Source: Paenibacillus pasadenensis (lineage in GTDB: Bacteria > Bacillota > Bacilli > Paenibacillales > Paenibacillaceae). From it: a stretch of DNA of 64,000 nt. The position numbers and the translations under genes were made by a program. The notes under the pieces were generated by a model. That model was not told the origin of the DNA, ran no database searches, and saw nothing but the letters and a program-made list of their open reading frames with translations. How positions within the stretch are numbered: position 1 is the stretch's first letter; every line of letters starts with the position of its first letter. The stretch spans positions 1 to 64,000 of the forward strand of contig NZ_JAMBOT010000002.1 in assembly GCF_023715725.1 (NCBI RefSeq). The letters run 5' to 3'. Shown here piece after piece: positions 32,623 through 41,381 of the stretch.

Positions 32623-32675
32623 GAGACAGCGGCAGTCTAAGACTTTATTTTTCAGTCTTGGTCTGCCGCTGTCTC
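32623..32675. terminator. Long hairpin after the Nudix gene
   Basis: Perfect 13-bp arms GAGACAGCGGCAG (32623-32635) and CTGCCGCTGTCTC (32663-32675) with an inner AAGACT/AGTCTT stem. No long T run follows, so termination is likely but not certain. Confidence 0.6.
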
Positions 32676-32790
32676 ATTTGTAATGTTCAGTCTATAACTT
32701 GTTTTTCATAAGCTGAGATGCGTTGGACTTCACCAAAGCATGAAGCATGGGTTTAGACATATATTGTTAACTTAAATATATGGCGGATTG

Positions 32791-32970
32791 TCAAGCCAAG
32801 TGCAACACTTCGTTCATGAAAGAATCATGTGCTGATTTCCAGTTCAAAACTTTTCGAGGGTGATTCTTGATCAGGTAAATTGCCCCATCCAATCCCTCAT
32901 CACAAATAGTTGCGAAATCAAATCCTTTGGGGTAGAACTCGCGCAGCAATCCATATGGCATTCTCGTTGG
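32791..32970 (-). pseudogene. IS30-type transposase, C-terminal remnant
   Basis: Minus-strand frame reads GLLREFYPKGFDFATICDEG, then NHPRKVLNWKSAHDSFMNEV and LHLA to TGA at 32791-32793. This is the recognisable end of an IS30-family DDE transposase (usually GLLREFFPKG...RPRKCLGWK). Everything N-terminal is missing; the homology stops where an IS5-type fragment begins on the other strand. Confidence 0.8.
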
Positions 32971-33280
32971 AACGGCCCCGGACAACGACGCCACAACCTC
33001 ATTTGTGTGCGGATGCAGGCTATCAAGGGGAAACAGCCCATCAGCAGGTCATCGACCACGGCTTTATCCCTCACATTCGCTCACGAGGTGATGAAAGTAA
33101 GAGATATAAGAAGGCAAACACCCTCGTCGCTGGGTCGTGGAAGTGTTATTTTCATGGCTCAATCAATTCCGTAAAATACTGGTTCGTTTTGAAAAGAAGG
33201 CTCGAAACTATTTAGGGCTGCTTCACTTCGCCTGCGCTCTCATTTTCTGGAGAAAAATAATCCCTGTTCATGCTCTCTGA
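32970..33280 (+). pseudogene. IS5-type transposase, C-terminal remnant with frameshift
   Basis: From about 32970 the plus strand reads ERPRTTTPQPHLCADAGYQG and then IDHGFIPHIRSRGDESKRYK, with the DAGY and HIRSRGDE motifs of IS5-group transposases. Near 33124-33132 the frame shifts; the next frame continues RRWVVEVLFSWLNQFRKILV, RFEKKARNYLGLLHFACALI to TGA 33278-33280. The C-terminal catalytic Glu region is present but the N-terminal part is gone. Together with the IS30 remnant it marks decayed insertions. Confidence 0.8.
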
Positions 33281-33367
33281 TTTTATTTTGGGATAGGCTC
33301 TAAATCGATGATTTTTAGCTGAGAGTGATTCAACGGACGACAGCCTTCCCACTAAGATTCGAAATCA

Positions 33368-33392
33368 AGATTGCCAACCGGCAATCTTTTTT
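33368..33392 (+). terminator. Terminator before the chemoreceptor gene
   Basis: AAGATTGCC-AAC-GGCAATCTT (33368-33388) then four more T. It insulates the chemoreceptor from the insertion remnants. Confidence 0.75.
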
Positions 33393-33468
33393 AATTTAAA
33401 GAGGGGGAAATTCCGATAAATAAAAAGCAAGGCCATGTATTGCACCAGTTGGATGAGGTGACGCGAAA

Positions 33469-35478
33469 ATGAAACAACTAATAGGGAAAAGGATGCGCTG
33501 GTCGCTCCTGAAGAGAATTGCTTTGCTGACCGTACTGTATCTCGGAATACCGCTGATGATCGCCCAGTATATTTCATTCACGGGGACCTCCTCCCGAATC
33601 AACGAGATGGAGCGGCAAAATTTACTGGATATGAAGGCATCGGTAGACAGGTATTTGGCCGAGCAATCCAATCAGCTGATTGCCTCTACGAAGTCTTACG
33701 CGGTCTGGGGAGCGCTCTATGAGGCTGTTCAGCGGAGGGACAAGGCGTTTGTCGAAGAGAATGTGAATACCGTTCCGGATTTAATCGAAAATATTCATTT
33801 TACACAGGTGTATGACGCTTCTGGCAAGCTGATCTCATCCTCCTCGGAAGAACTTACGGAATTCCAGTCTTCTTTTATTCCTGCTCAACTAAAAGAAAAA
33901 CCTGCGCTCGGCGGCCTGATGCACACCTCTAAGGGGATGACGATGTTTGCTGCCGTCAATGTTCTGAGGGATGTCGATAAGCTGGATGAATCAATTGGGT
34001 ATGTTGTTTTTGGCACCTATCTAAAGGGCAATGTGATTCAGCAGATCGACCAGATTTTTAAAGTTAAAGCAGCCATACAGGATTTGAATGGTAACGTTAT
34101 TTCTTCTGTAGAAGGAATAGGGCCGACCAACTTTGCTCCTGTTGCCGGAAAGCTGGGAAGCGGCGGCGAGCCGATTCAAGTATTTGAGAGAAGCGACGCC
34201 GAAAATCGGTCCAGGCTGTATTCGGAGCTCAAGGATGCGGAGGGAAAAACCGCTGCGGTGCTGCTGCTGGATCAGGATGTGACGAACAATGGCGCCATTA
34301 AAAACGGATTGCTTCAATTTGTCATTATCATGGTTGCCATTATTGTTCTTATGCTTCTGTTCTACACAATTCAGATTCATTTTGGAGTCATTCGGCCGAT
34401 TGTAACGCTGACCCGTTCGATACAGGAATCGGAGAAAACGGGCTTAAAAACAGGCGTTCCGGAAAAGGTGCAAAACCGTTCGGATGAGGTTGGCCAACTG
34501 GGCCGTTCCTTTGAGGAAATGCGCTCCAATCTGCACGGCTTGCTGGAACAGATCAATGTGAATGTGGGGAACGTGACAGCAAAGCTGGGGCAAACAACGG
34601 GTGAATTTAAAACGACCTTTGATCATTCCCTGCAGGCGAGCGAAACAACAATCGGGCATCTGTCTGAAGTGTCGAGCGGGGCCGAGCGGCAAATGCGCAG
34701 CACGCAAGAGACGGCTCTATCGATTCAAGAAATGGTAGAGGGCATTCAGCGGATTTCGGAATCCTCGACGGATATTCTCGGGGTGGCCCAGCACTCGTCG
34801 GAATCGGCGGAGACAGGCATCTCGGTTATGGGCGGCATGACGGAGCAGATGCGAGCAATTGAGGCTTCGGCTGAGCAATCGGCTTCCGCTGTCCATTCGT
34901 TGAATGATTCGATGCTGCAGATTGACGAAATTGTTCAAACAATTAGCGGTATTTCAAGCCAGACCCATCTGCTTGCACTGAACGCTTCCATTGAAGCTGC
35001 AAGAGCTGGCGAGCATGGAAGAGGGTTTTCGGTTGTTGCGGAAGAGATTCGCAAGCTTTCCGGACAGACGTCGCAATCCGTCCAAATTATCGGCGAGCTC
35101 ATTCGCAGCATCGAGGCTGCGGCAGCATCGTCTGTTCATGCGATGGAACAAGTTGGCCAAAAGATTAAGATCGGATCAGCTTCGGCCAGCGAGGCGAATG
35201 AGATGTTTTTGACGATCGTCCGCGGCTTTCAGCAGGTGTCCGGGCAAATCGAAGAAGTTAGCGCGGCCTCGGAACAGCTGCTGGCAAGCTCGGAACAAAT
35301 ATCCGCCGGCATGCTGGAAACGAGCGAAATCGCCAGCAGCAACGCTGAGTTTTCCGCCTTGATTGTGAAATCGGCGAAAAAATCGTCGGAGCAGTTCCGG
35401 CAGCTGCGCACGGAAGCCGATACGCTGGATGCAATGACCCGGGATCTGCAGAAGACGGTACAGCAGATTAAGCGGTAA
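33469..35478 (+). CDS. Methyl-accepting chemotaxis protein with CHASE4-like sensor
   Basis: 669 residues; GATGAGGTGACGCG precedes the ATG. Domains: membrane helix about 14-36; extracytoplasmic sensor about 37-280 with CHASE4-like start ([35 protein letters not shown]); second helix about 284-303 ([20 protein letters not shown]); HAMP about 305-360 ([17 protein letters not shown]); signalling domain to the end with the conserved hairpin tip [20 protein letters not shown] followed by [17 protein letters not shown]. It would signal to CheA/CheW; a cheX gene lies at 50.1 kb. Ligand unknown. Confidence 0.9.
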   Translation: MKQLIGKRMRWSLLKRIALLTVLYLGIPLMIAQYISFTGTSSRINEMERQNLLDMKASVDRYLAEQSNQLIASTKSYAVWGALYEAVQRRDKAFVEENVNTVPDLIENIHFTQVYDASGKLISSSSEELTEFQSSFIPAQLKEKPALGGLMHTSKGMTMFAAVNVLRDVDKLDESIGYVVFGTYLKGNVIQQIDQIFKVKAAIQDLNGNVISSVEGIGPTNFAPVAGKLGSGGEPIQVFERSDAENRSRLYSELKDAEGKTAAVLLLDQDVTNNGAIKNGLLQFVIIMVAIIVLMLLFYTIQIHFGVIRPIVTLTRSIQESEKTGLKTGVPEKVQNRSDEVGQLGRSFEEMRSNLHGLLEQINVNVGNVTAKLGQTTGEFKTTFDHSLQASETTIGHLSEVSSGAERQMRSTQETALSIQEMVEGIQRISESSTDILGVAQHSSESAETGISVMGGMTEQMRAIEASAEQSASAVHSLNDSMLQIDEIVQTISGISSQTHLLALNASIEAARAGEHGRGFSVVAEEIRKLSGQTSQSVQIIGELIRSIEAAAASSVHAMEQVGQKIKIGSASASEANEMFLTIVRGFQQVSGQIEEVSAASEQLLASSEQISAGMLETSEIASSNAEFSALIVKSAKKSSEQFRQLRTEADTLDAMTRDLQKTVQQIKR

Positions 35479-35507
35479 GGTGCACGCCAACTCTAACAAT
35501 TTCTATC

Positions 35508-35549
35508 AACAGCCTTTGTCCTGAGCCTCCATGGGACAAAGGCTGTTTT
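35508..35549 (+). terminator. Terminator after the chemoreceptor
   Basis: AACAGCCTTTGTCC (35508-35521) pairs perfectly with GGACAAAGGCTGTT (35534-35547), then TTTTG. Confidence 0.9.
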
Positions 35550-35678
35550 GTTTCTATATCACTTGTCCTCGGCTCTAGGCATATGTACAGTTTTGGCGTT
35601 ACCCAGGGACGGCGGATAGGCTGCTGACATAGTCTATAACGTTGCTACTCACTGTTACGGAATAAGGGGAACTGCCAG

Positions 35679-36962
35679 ATGAATATTTGTGTCGTCGGCG
35701 CCGGGTATGTCGGGTTAACGACAGCCGCCGTATTGGCGGAGCTAGGGCATAACGTCCGCTGCATAGACCGGGTCGCCAGCAAAATTGCCAATTTGAACGA
35801 AGGCGGCATGCCGATCTACGAGCCTGGGCTTAAGGACTGGACATCAAGGGCGATCAAAAAGAGGCTGCTGAGCTTTGGCACGGATATTCGCTCCAGTATC
35901 GCCGAAAGTCCGGCGGTTATTCTGGCGGTCGGCACTCCTTCGCGCAGGGACGGAAGCGCAGATATGAGCTTCCTCGAAGCGGCTGTTGCGGATATTGCGG
36001 CTTCAATTCATTCCTACAAGCTGATTATGGTGAAAAGCACCGTGCCGCCGGGAACAGGGGATTGGATTGAAAGCAGGCTGCTGGAATACGGCGTTCCGGC
36101 AGAAAGCTTTGATGTTGTTTCCAACCCGGAGTTTTTGCGGGAGGGAACGGCTCTGATCGATACGCTGCAGCCCGATCGAATCGTAATTGGCTCGAACCGG
36201 AAAGAAGCTTCCGATGCTGTGAGGGCATTGTACAGAAACATCGAGACCGAATATGTCATCACCGACCGGGTCGGCGCAGAATTGATCAAATACGCCTCCA
36301 ATGCCTTTCTCGCTGCCAAAATCTCGTTCATTAATGAAATTGCGCAAGTATGCGAGGCATTCGGAGCCGATGTGACTAAGGTGGCGAAAGGAATAGGTCT
36401 GGATCAGCGGATCGGCCACAGGTTTTTGCAGGCGGGACTTGGCTATGGGGGATCTTGTCTGCCAAAGGACCTGGATGCGCTCCGGCATGCCGCCGGCCAA
36501 AAGGGTGTCAAGCTACAGATCTTGCGCGCCGCCCGCGCGGTGAACCGGGCACAACCTAATTTATATGTGCATAAGCTGAAGCAGGCTATGGGCGAAGCGA
36601 CCGGTCAGCCGCTCATTGCGGTATGGGGAGCTGCCTTCAAAGAAAACACCGACGATATCCGGAATTCTCAGGCTATAGTGTTCATCAAAAAGCTTGTGCG
36701 AGAGGGCTGGAAAGTAAAGGCTTATGATCCGCTCGTTTCCCCTGAAATTGCCGGCGTGTCCTGGGCAGAGTCTCTTTATGACGCAGTTCAGGAAGCCGAC
36801 GCGCTTGTGCTGGCGACAGGCTGGGAGGAATTTCTTAGCGCCGATTGGCAGCAGGTGTCTGCGGGAATGAGGGGCGATATTGTGCTGGACGGCCGTAACC
36901 GTCTTAATTCCGCTGCGGTTGAAGCTGCTGGCTTGCGATATGTCGGGGTGGGACGTTTATGA
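35679..36962 (+). CDS. UDP-glucose/nucleotide-sugar 6-dehydrogenase (YtcA/TuaD-like)
   Basis: 427 residues; AATAAGGGGAACTGCCAG precedes the ATG. N-terminal Rossmann fold MNICVVGAGYVGLTTAAVLA; VKSTVPPGTGDWIESRLLEY; SNPEFLREGTALIDTLQPDR; catalytic Cys in LGYGGSCLPKD; C-terminal UDP-binding fold FKENTDDIRNSQAIVFI. It oxidises an NDP-hexose to the uronate with 2 NAD+. It is the first of four tightly spaced genes resembling ytcA-ytcB-cotSA-cotS, so the likely product feeds a spore-surface glycan. Overlaps the next gene as ATGA. Confidence 0.92.
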   Translation: MNICVVGAGYVGLTTAAVLAELGHNVRCIDRVASKIANLNEGGMPIYEPGLKDWTSRAIKKRLLSFGTDIRSSIAESPAVILAVGTPSRRDGSADMSFLEAAVADIAASIHSYKLIMVKSTVPPGTGDWIESRLLEYGVPAESFDVVSNPEFLREGTALIDTLQPDRIVIGSNRKEASDAVRALYRNIETEYVITDRVGAELIKYASNAFLAAKISFINEIAQVCEAFGADVTKVAKGIGLDQRIGHRFLQAGLGYGGSCLPKDLDALRHAAGQKGVKLQILRAARAVNRAQPNLYVHKLKQAMGEATGQPLIAVWGAAFKENTDDIRNSQAIVFIKKLVREGWKVKAYDPLVSPEIAGVSWAESLYDAVQEADALVLATGWEEFLSADWQQVSAGMRGDIVLDGRNRLNSAAVEAAGLRYVGVGRL

Positions 36963-37903
36963 AAATCGTCGTAACCGGCGCGGCCGGTTTTATCGGTTCT
37001 CATCTATGCGAATTTTTCCTCCAGCATACCGGACATGAGGTTGTTGGCATCGACGGAATGGTGCGTGAGGAATTTCGGCAGATCGACACCCGTAATATGG
37101 AGCTCTTTCTGGACCATCCCCGCTTTTCCTTCATGAAGGCCAATCTGCTTCAGATCGATTGGGCTCCGGTTCTCGCAGATGCGGATATTGTCTGTCATCT
37201 TGCCGGCATTCCCGGCGTCAGATCCAGCTTCGGCAGCTCGTTCATCGATTATATCGACGGGAACATTATGGCCACGCAGCGGCTGCTGGAGGCTTGTGCG
37301 GGCACAGCGGTTCAGAAGGTTGTATTTGCTTCCACCTCGTCGGTTTACGGCGAAAAATCCGGCCCGGTCTCCGAGGAAGCCGTGCTTAAACCGCTCTCGC
37401 CTTACGGCGTCACGAAGCAGACCGGGGAGCAGCTGTGCCGGGTATACCGGCTGAGCGACGGCATTCCTGCTGTTGTGCTGCGCTTTTTCACGGTTTACGG
37501 CCCGCGCCAGAGATCCGATATGGCTTTTCATTTGTTTATCCGTCACATGCTGGCGGGAGAGCCGCTCCGCATTTACGGAGACGGTACGCAGACCCGGGAT
37601 TTTACGTACGTTCTGGACTGTGTCCGGGGCACTGCCGCAGCGGCGCTGCAGCCGGGTTTAATCGGGGAAACGATCAATATCGGAGGCGCGCAGCGGGCGT
37701 CGGTGAACGAGATTATCGGAATGCTGGAGAAGCTGACGGGCACGAAGGCCAACGTTGTGTATACAGGCAGCGCGCGCGGGGAGCCGAAGCATACTTGGGC
37801 GGATATTTCCAAAGCGCATTCGCTGCTTGGCTACAAGCCGCAGGTAACACTCCAGCAGGGGCTGTCCTTGGAGCTTGACGATTTGAAGAAGCTGTACAGC
37901 TGA
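36959..37903 (+). CDS. NAD-dependent nucleotide-sugar epimerase (YtcB-like)
   Basis: 314 residues, start ATG 36959 overlapping the dehydrogenase stop by 4 nt. Extended SDR: KIVVTGAAGFIGSHLCEFFL (GxxGxxG), CHLAGIPGVRSS, FASTSSVYGE (catalytic Ser/Thr), SPYGVTKQTGEQL (YxxxK), RFFTVYGPRQRSDMA and GDGTQTRDFTYVLDC. The family converts UDP-sugars, for example UDP-glucuronate to UDP-galacturonate; it fits directly downstream of the dehydrogenase. Confidence 0.9.
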   Translation: MKIVVTGAAGFIGSHLCEFFLQHTGHEVVGIDGMVREEFRQIDTRNMELFLDHPRFSFMKANLLQIDWAPVLADADIVCHLAGIPGVRSSFGSSFIDYIDGNIMATQRLLEACAGTAVQKVVFASTSSVYGEKSGPVSEEAVLKPLSPYGVTKQTGEQLCRVYRLSDGIPAVVLRFFTVYGPRQRSDMAFHLFIRHMLAGEPLRIYGDGTQTRDFTYVLDCVRGTAAAALQPGLIGETINIGGAQRASVNEIIGMLEKLTGTKANVVYTGSARGEPKHTWADISKAHSLLGYKPQVTLQQGLSLELDDLKKLYS

Positions 37904-37931
37904 CAATAAGCAAGGCGGAGGAGGCAAGCCG

Positions 37932-39182
37932 ATGAGGCTGGCGTTCGTATGCACCGAAAAGCTGCCCAGTCCGGCCATCCGGGGCGGGGCAATTCAAATT
38001 ATGATTGACGGCGTGCTGCCGGTGCTGTCGAAGCAGCACCAGATGACGGTGTATTCCATCACCGATGAGCAGCTGCCGATTTATGAGGTTCGCAGCGGCG
38101 TCACTTATTACCGTTATCCTCGGGAAGTTTATATCGCTAAGGTGGCGGAATCGTTAAAGCAGCACAAATACGATGTCGTTCATGTGTTCAACCGCCCCAA
38201 AAATCTGATTCGGCTGAAGTCGGCTTCGCCGTCCAGCAGATTCGTGGTCAGTCTTCACAACGAGATGTTTCACATGTTCAAGCTGTCGGACGCCGACGCT
38301 CAGCTGAGCGTTCGATATGCATCCCAAATCACCACTGTCAGCAATTTTATTAAAAGAACTGTTACCGAACGAGTCGCGGGTTCGGACAACAAAGTCAAGA
38401 CGGTGTATTCGGGCTTTGACCCAAGCACGTTTCATCCGGTCTGGACCGCGCAAGGACAGCAGATCCGACGATCCATGCGCGCGGAGCATGGCCTTGAGAA
38501 TAAAAAGGTCATCTTGTACGTGGGGCGGCTCAGCGTCAAAAAAGGGCCGCATTTGCTGATCCAGTCGATGGAGCATGTGCTGCGGGAGCATCCAAACGCC
38601 GTGCTTGTCATTGTCGGCGGCAAATGGTTCAGCGACGATACGGTTGATAAATATGGGCGAATCTTGCAGCGGCTGGCAAAGCCGTACGGCAGCAAGGTTA
38701 TTTTCACGAAATACGTCCCTTCCGATGAAATTCAAAACTATTATTTGATGAGCGACGTATTCGTGTGCAGCTCCCAGTGGCAGGAGCCGCTCGCGCGGGT
38801 TCACTATGAGGCGATGGCTGCAGGCATCCCGATTATTACGACGAACAGGGGCGGAAACGGCGAGATTGTGACACACGGGGTCAACGGTTATATCGTGCGG
38901 GAGTATAAAAAGGTTGAATCGTTTGCCGGAGCGATTTCCTTCATGCTGTCCAATCCGCAGAAAGCGTTACAGATGGCGCGCAACGGGCGCCAGAAAGCGG
39001 AGTCTTCGTTCACTTTCGAGCATGTGGCGGAGCGGCTCAACAACGTGTACATCGAAGCCTACCGCAGTGTGCCGACCAAAATGCTGATCGACAGAAAGGC
39101 TGCATTCATGCGGAAAAGAAAAGCGACAGCCGGAACAGGCAAACCCAGCCGCAAGAGGCGAAAACGAGTAAGAGGCAGGTAA
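37932..39182 (+). CDS. Family 4 glycosyltransferase (CotSA/YtcC-like)
   Basis: 416 residues; AAGGCGGAGGAGGC upstream. GT-B fold: N-terminal PSPAIRGGAIQIMIDGVLPV, C-terminal donor site VILYVGRLSVKKGPHLLIQS, VCSSQWQEPLARVHYEAMAA with the EPxxxxxxEAM-type motif, and TTNRGGNGEIVTHGVNGYIV. The C-terminus is strongly basic (RKRKATAGTGKPSRKRRKRV), which is unusual and could anchor it to polyanionic coat or DNA. In B. subtilis the equivalent gene product CotSA is itself a coat component. Confidence 0.88.
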   Translation: MRLAFVCTEKLPSPAIRGGAIQIMIDGVLPVLSKQHQMTVYSITDEQLPIYEVRSGVTYYRYPREVYIAKVAESLKQHKYDVVHVFNRPKNLIRLKSASPSSRFVVSLHNEMFHMFKLSDADAQLSVRYASQITTVSNFIKRTVTERVAGSDNKVKTVYSGFDPSTFHPVWTAQGQQIRRSMRAEHGLENKKVILYVGRLSVKKGPHLLIQSMEHVLREHPNAVLVIVGGKWFSDDTVDKYGRILQRLAKPYGSKVIFTKYVPSDEIQNYYLMSDVFVCSSQWQEPLARVHYEAMAAGIPIITTNRGGNGEIVTHGVNGYIVREYKKVESFAGAISFMLSNPQKALQMARNGRQKAESSFTFEHVAERLNNVYIEAYRSVPTKMLIDRKAAFMRKRKATAGTGKPSRKRRKRVRGR

Positions 39183-39188
39183 TGAGCG

Positions 39189-40211
39189 ATGGATAACCAG
39201 TCCAAAGTGAAGGCGGTCCTGTCCCAGTTCCCGCTTGAGATCAAAGAGGCCGTCATTCTGAATGACAAAGATAAAAAAGCTTCATGGCTCGTCAGCACTT
39301 CTTCCGGGCCGAAGGTGCTCAAAAAGTCTCCGGCAGAAAAGGACCGATTGCTGTTTCTCCTGCAGGCGACGAAATACCTTCAGAAAAAAGGCGTTCGTAT
39401 CCCAAAAATGGTGCAAACGTCATCCGGCGCCGATTTTGCGGAAGATGACGAAGGAAGAGGTTATGTTTTATCCGACTTTGTGCCGGGCACCTCGCCTAAA
39501 CGTTATACAGCGGTGGAGCTGGCGTCGATTATGCGGCAGCTTGGCATATTCCATCGCGCGTCCCGCGGCTTCCAGCCGCAGGCTGAGCTGCGTGAGCGGC
39601 GGCATTTGGGACGATGGAGCAATGCGTACCAGAAGCAGCTGGACCATCTGGAGCTGTTCAAGGCGCTTGCCAAGCTGGACCGAAGCGTTTTTTCCAAATT
39701 GTTTATGCGGCATGTTGACCGGTACATCCTCCAGGGCAAACGTGCCATGGCCATCATTGAAGGCGGCTCGTACAGACGCTGGGTCAATAAAGTGGCGGAG
39801 CAGGGCAACTTATGCCATCAGGATTTTGCAGCCGGCAACCTGATTAAGTCTCCGCGCGGTTATTATGTGATCGATATGGACTCCGTGACGATCGATCTTC
39901 CGGCGAGAGATATCCGTAAAATTTTCAACAAGGTGATGAAAAAGACGGGCTGGAGCGGGCTCAAAGCGGCCGCGATGCTGCGGGCTTACCATAAAAGCCA
40001 TCCGCTCACGGCGGATCAGTGCCGGGTTATCTACGCCGATCTGCTGTTCCCGCATCTGTTCTATGGAATGGCCAGCAAATATTTTCATGAGCGGCTGGAA
40101 TGGGATCAGACCGAGACGCTGGACAAATTTAAAGATATGCTCCGCAAAGACAGAAGCCGGCTGCGCATGCTGGCTGCCTGGAAGCGGATCGTCAAGCGCG
40201 CGCTTCGCTAA
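39189..40211 (+). CDS. cotS: CotS/CotI-family spore coat kinase-like protein
   Basis: 340 residues, 6 nt after the glycosyltransferase. The fold is an aminoglycoside-phosphotransferase-like kinase: SWLVSTSSGPKVLKKSPAEK at the nucleotide-binding lobe, YVLSDFVPGTSPKRYTAVEL, the Brenner-type loop LCHQDFAAGNLIKSPRGYYV and the metal-binding DMDSVTIDLPARDI. CotS-family proteins are coat components that depend on CotSA. Last gene of the cluster; terminator follows. Confidence 0.85.
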   Translation: MDNQSKVKAVLSQFPLEIKEAVILNDKDKKASWLVSTSSGPKVLKKSPAEKDRLLFLLQATKYLQKKGVRIPKMVQTSSGADFAEDDEGRGYVLSDFVPGTSPKRYTAVELASIMRQLGIFHRASRGFQPQAELRERRHLGRWSNAYQKQLDHLELFKALAKLDRSVFSKLFMRHVDRYILQGKRAMAIIEGGSYRRWVNKVAEQGNLCHQDFAAGNLIKSPRGYYVIDMDSVTIDLPARDIRKIFNKVMKKTGWSGLKAAAMLRAYHKSHPLTADQCRVIYADLLFPHLFYGMASKYFHERLEWDQTETLDKFKDMLRKDRSRLRMLAAWKRIVKRALR

Positions 40212-40220
40212 ACGCCAGAG

Positions 40221-40248
40221 CCGTTTCCTTTCCGGAGACGGTTTTTTT
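40221..40248 (+). terminator. Terminator of the coat-polysaccharide cluster
   Basis: CCGTTTCC (40221-40228) pairs with GGAGACGG (40234-40241) with one T-G pair, followed by seven T. Confidence 0.8.
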
Positions 40249-40350
40249 GTTTTGCGGCGTTGGAGCTGCGGCCGGGAATTGGGATACGGAAGCTCTGCTA
40301 GAATTATGATATAGTGGTCTTAGCTGTACATAACGGATTCGGAGGGTTCC

Positions 40351-40848
40351 ATGTTATCTTTTGATGAAAAGCTAGACCTGTTTACTTCGTTCCCGGAGCT
40401 GACGCGCAACGATGTTTCGATGGGCCGGGTTAATTTCCACTTTGAAGGCAGCCAGCATGAGAAAAAAACAGTCGTATTCCGGCTGCATCCAAACGGCAGC
40501 GGTTTTATTTACGCCGGACTGCTGAACGGCTGGGATACGGATGAAAAAGGGTATACAAACATCCGCGAGCTGGATGCGGACGAGCTGCGGGAGCTGACCG
40601 CCGCTTCGATTGCTTCGCTATCCAAGCCGCCAGGCGCGCCAGCCCGCGAGCCGGGACAGAGCCGCGCCGCCAAGCGGAGGCGCATGGCGAAGAACAGCTG
40701 GCGCGATGGCGACGGCAATACGCTGGAGCTGCGGCATGAGGAAGATTTGTGGTACCTTTACGCCGGGCTGAATTTGGAAATGGCCTTTGAAACGTACGAA
40801 GAGGCAGAGGATTATTTAATGGAAGAGGGCTTCAAGCCTGAGGCTTGA
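40351..40848 (+). CDS. Hypothetical protein, 165 residues
   Basis: ATG 40351 behind TCGGAGGG. The N-terminal half (FTSFPELTRNDVSMGRVNFH, VVFRLHPNGSGFIYAGLLNG) and the C-terminal half (LWYLYAGLNLEMAFETYEEA, EDYLMEEGFKPEA) are mixed beta/alpha; a basic, flexible linker (about residues 94-120, with AKRRRMAKNSW) separates them. No membrane segment or known motif. Its stop overlaps a possible upstream start of the GNAT gene, so the two are probably co-transcribed. Confidence 0.75.
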   Translation: MLSFDEKLDLFTSFPELTRNDVSMGRVNFHFEGSQHEKKTVVFRLHPNGSGFIYAGLLNGWDTDEKGYTNIRELDADELRELTAASIASLSKPPGAPAREPGQSRAAKRRRMAKNSWRDGDGNTLELRHEEDLWYLYAGLNLEMAFETYEEAEDYLMEEGFKPEA

Positions 40849-40874
40849 TTGAGTACAGCCGGGAGGTAAATCAA

Positions 40875-41348
40875 TTGAACGATAACGGCGGTGAAATACG
40901 GATTTGCGAGGCGGATCCCGGCATGTTAAGGAATCTGTCGGAGCTGTTTCATCAGTATCGCCTGTTTTACGGGTATGCGGATGAGCAGCCGCAGCGGGAA
41001 GCGGCGTTAGACTTTATCCGGGAGAGGCTGGAGCGCCGCGATTCGGTTCTGCTTGCAGCTGTTGTTGAGGATGAATTGGCCGGATTCGTGCAGCTGTATC
41101 CTGTCTTTTCTTCGCTTTCCATGAAGCGGTCCTGGATTTTAAACGATTTGTACGTAGACCGCCGCTGGCGCGGACGGGGAACGGCACGTCAGCTGCTTCA
41201 TGAGGCGGAGCGTCATGCCAGATCGACAGGCGCGGCATATATTCAGCTGTCTACGGCCCCGGACAATATGGCGGCGCGCCGTTTATACGAGTCGGAAGGG
41301 TATGAACAGGATACGGAGTTTTTGACCTATGAGCTGAGGCTGCGTTAG
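40875..41348 (+). CDS. GNAT-family N-acetyltransferase
   Basis: 157 residues from TTG 40875, chosen for GGGAGG at 40861-40866; an earlier in-frame TTG at 40845 has no such site. Acetyl-CoA binding motif A is LNDLYVDRRWRGRGTARQLL (R-x-x-G-x-G/A), followed by STAPDNMAARRLYESEGY, the motif B region. Substrate unknown; a small amine or antibiotic is typical for this class. Confidence 0.85.
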   Translation: MNDNGGEIRICEADPGMLRNLSELFHQYRLFYGYADEQPQREAALDFIRERLERRDSVLLAAVVEDELAGFVQLYPVFSSLSMKRSWILNDLYVDRRWRGRGTARQLLHEAERHARSTGAAYIQLSTAPDNMAARRLYESEGYEQDTEFLTYELRLR

Positions 41349-41381
41349 GAGCCGAGATTACGGGAGGGAGGCGCGCGGGAT

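Noticed and set aside
32860..33215. Plus-strand frames of 101-104 codons near 33 kb as new genes
   Set aside because: They are frames of decayed IS5- and IS30-type transposase sequence.
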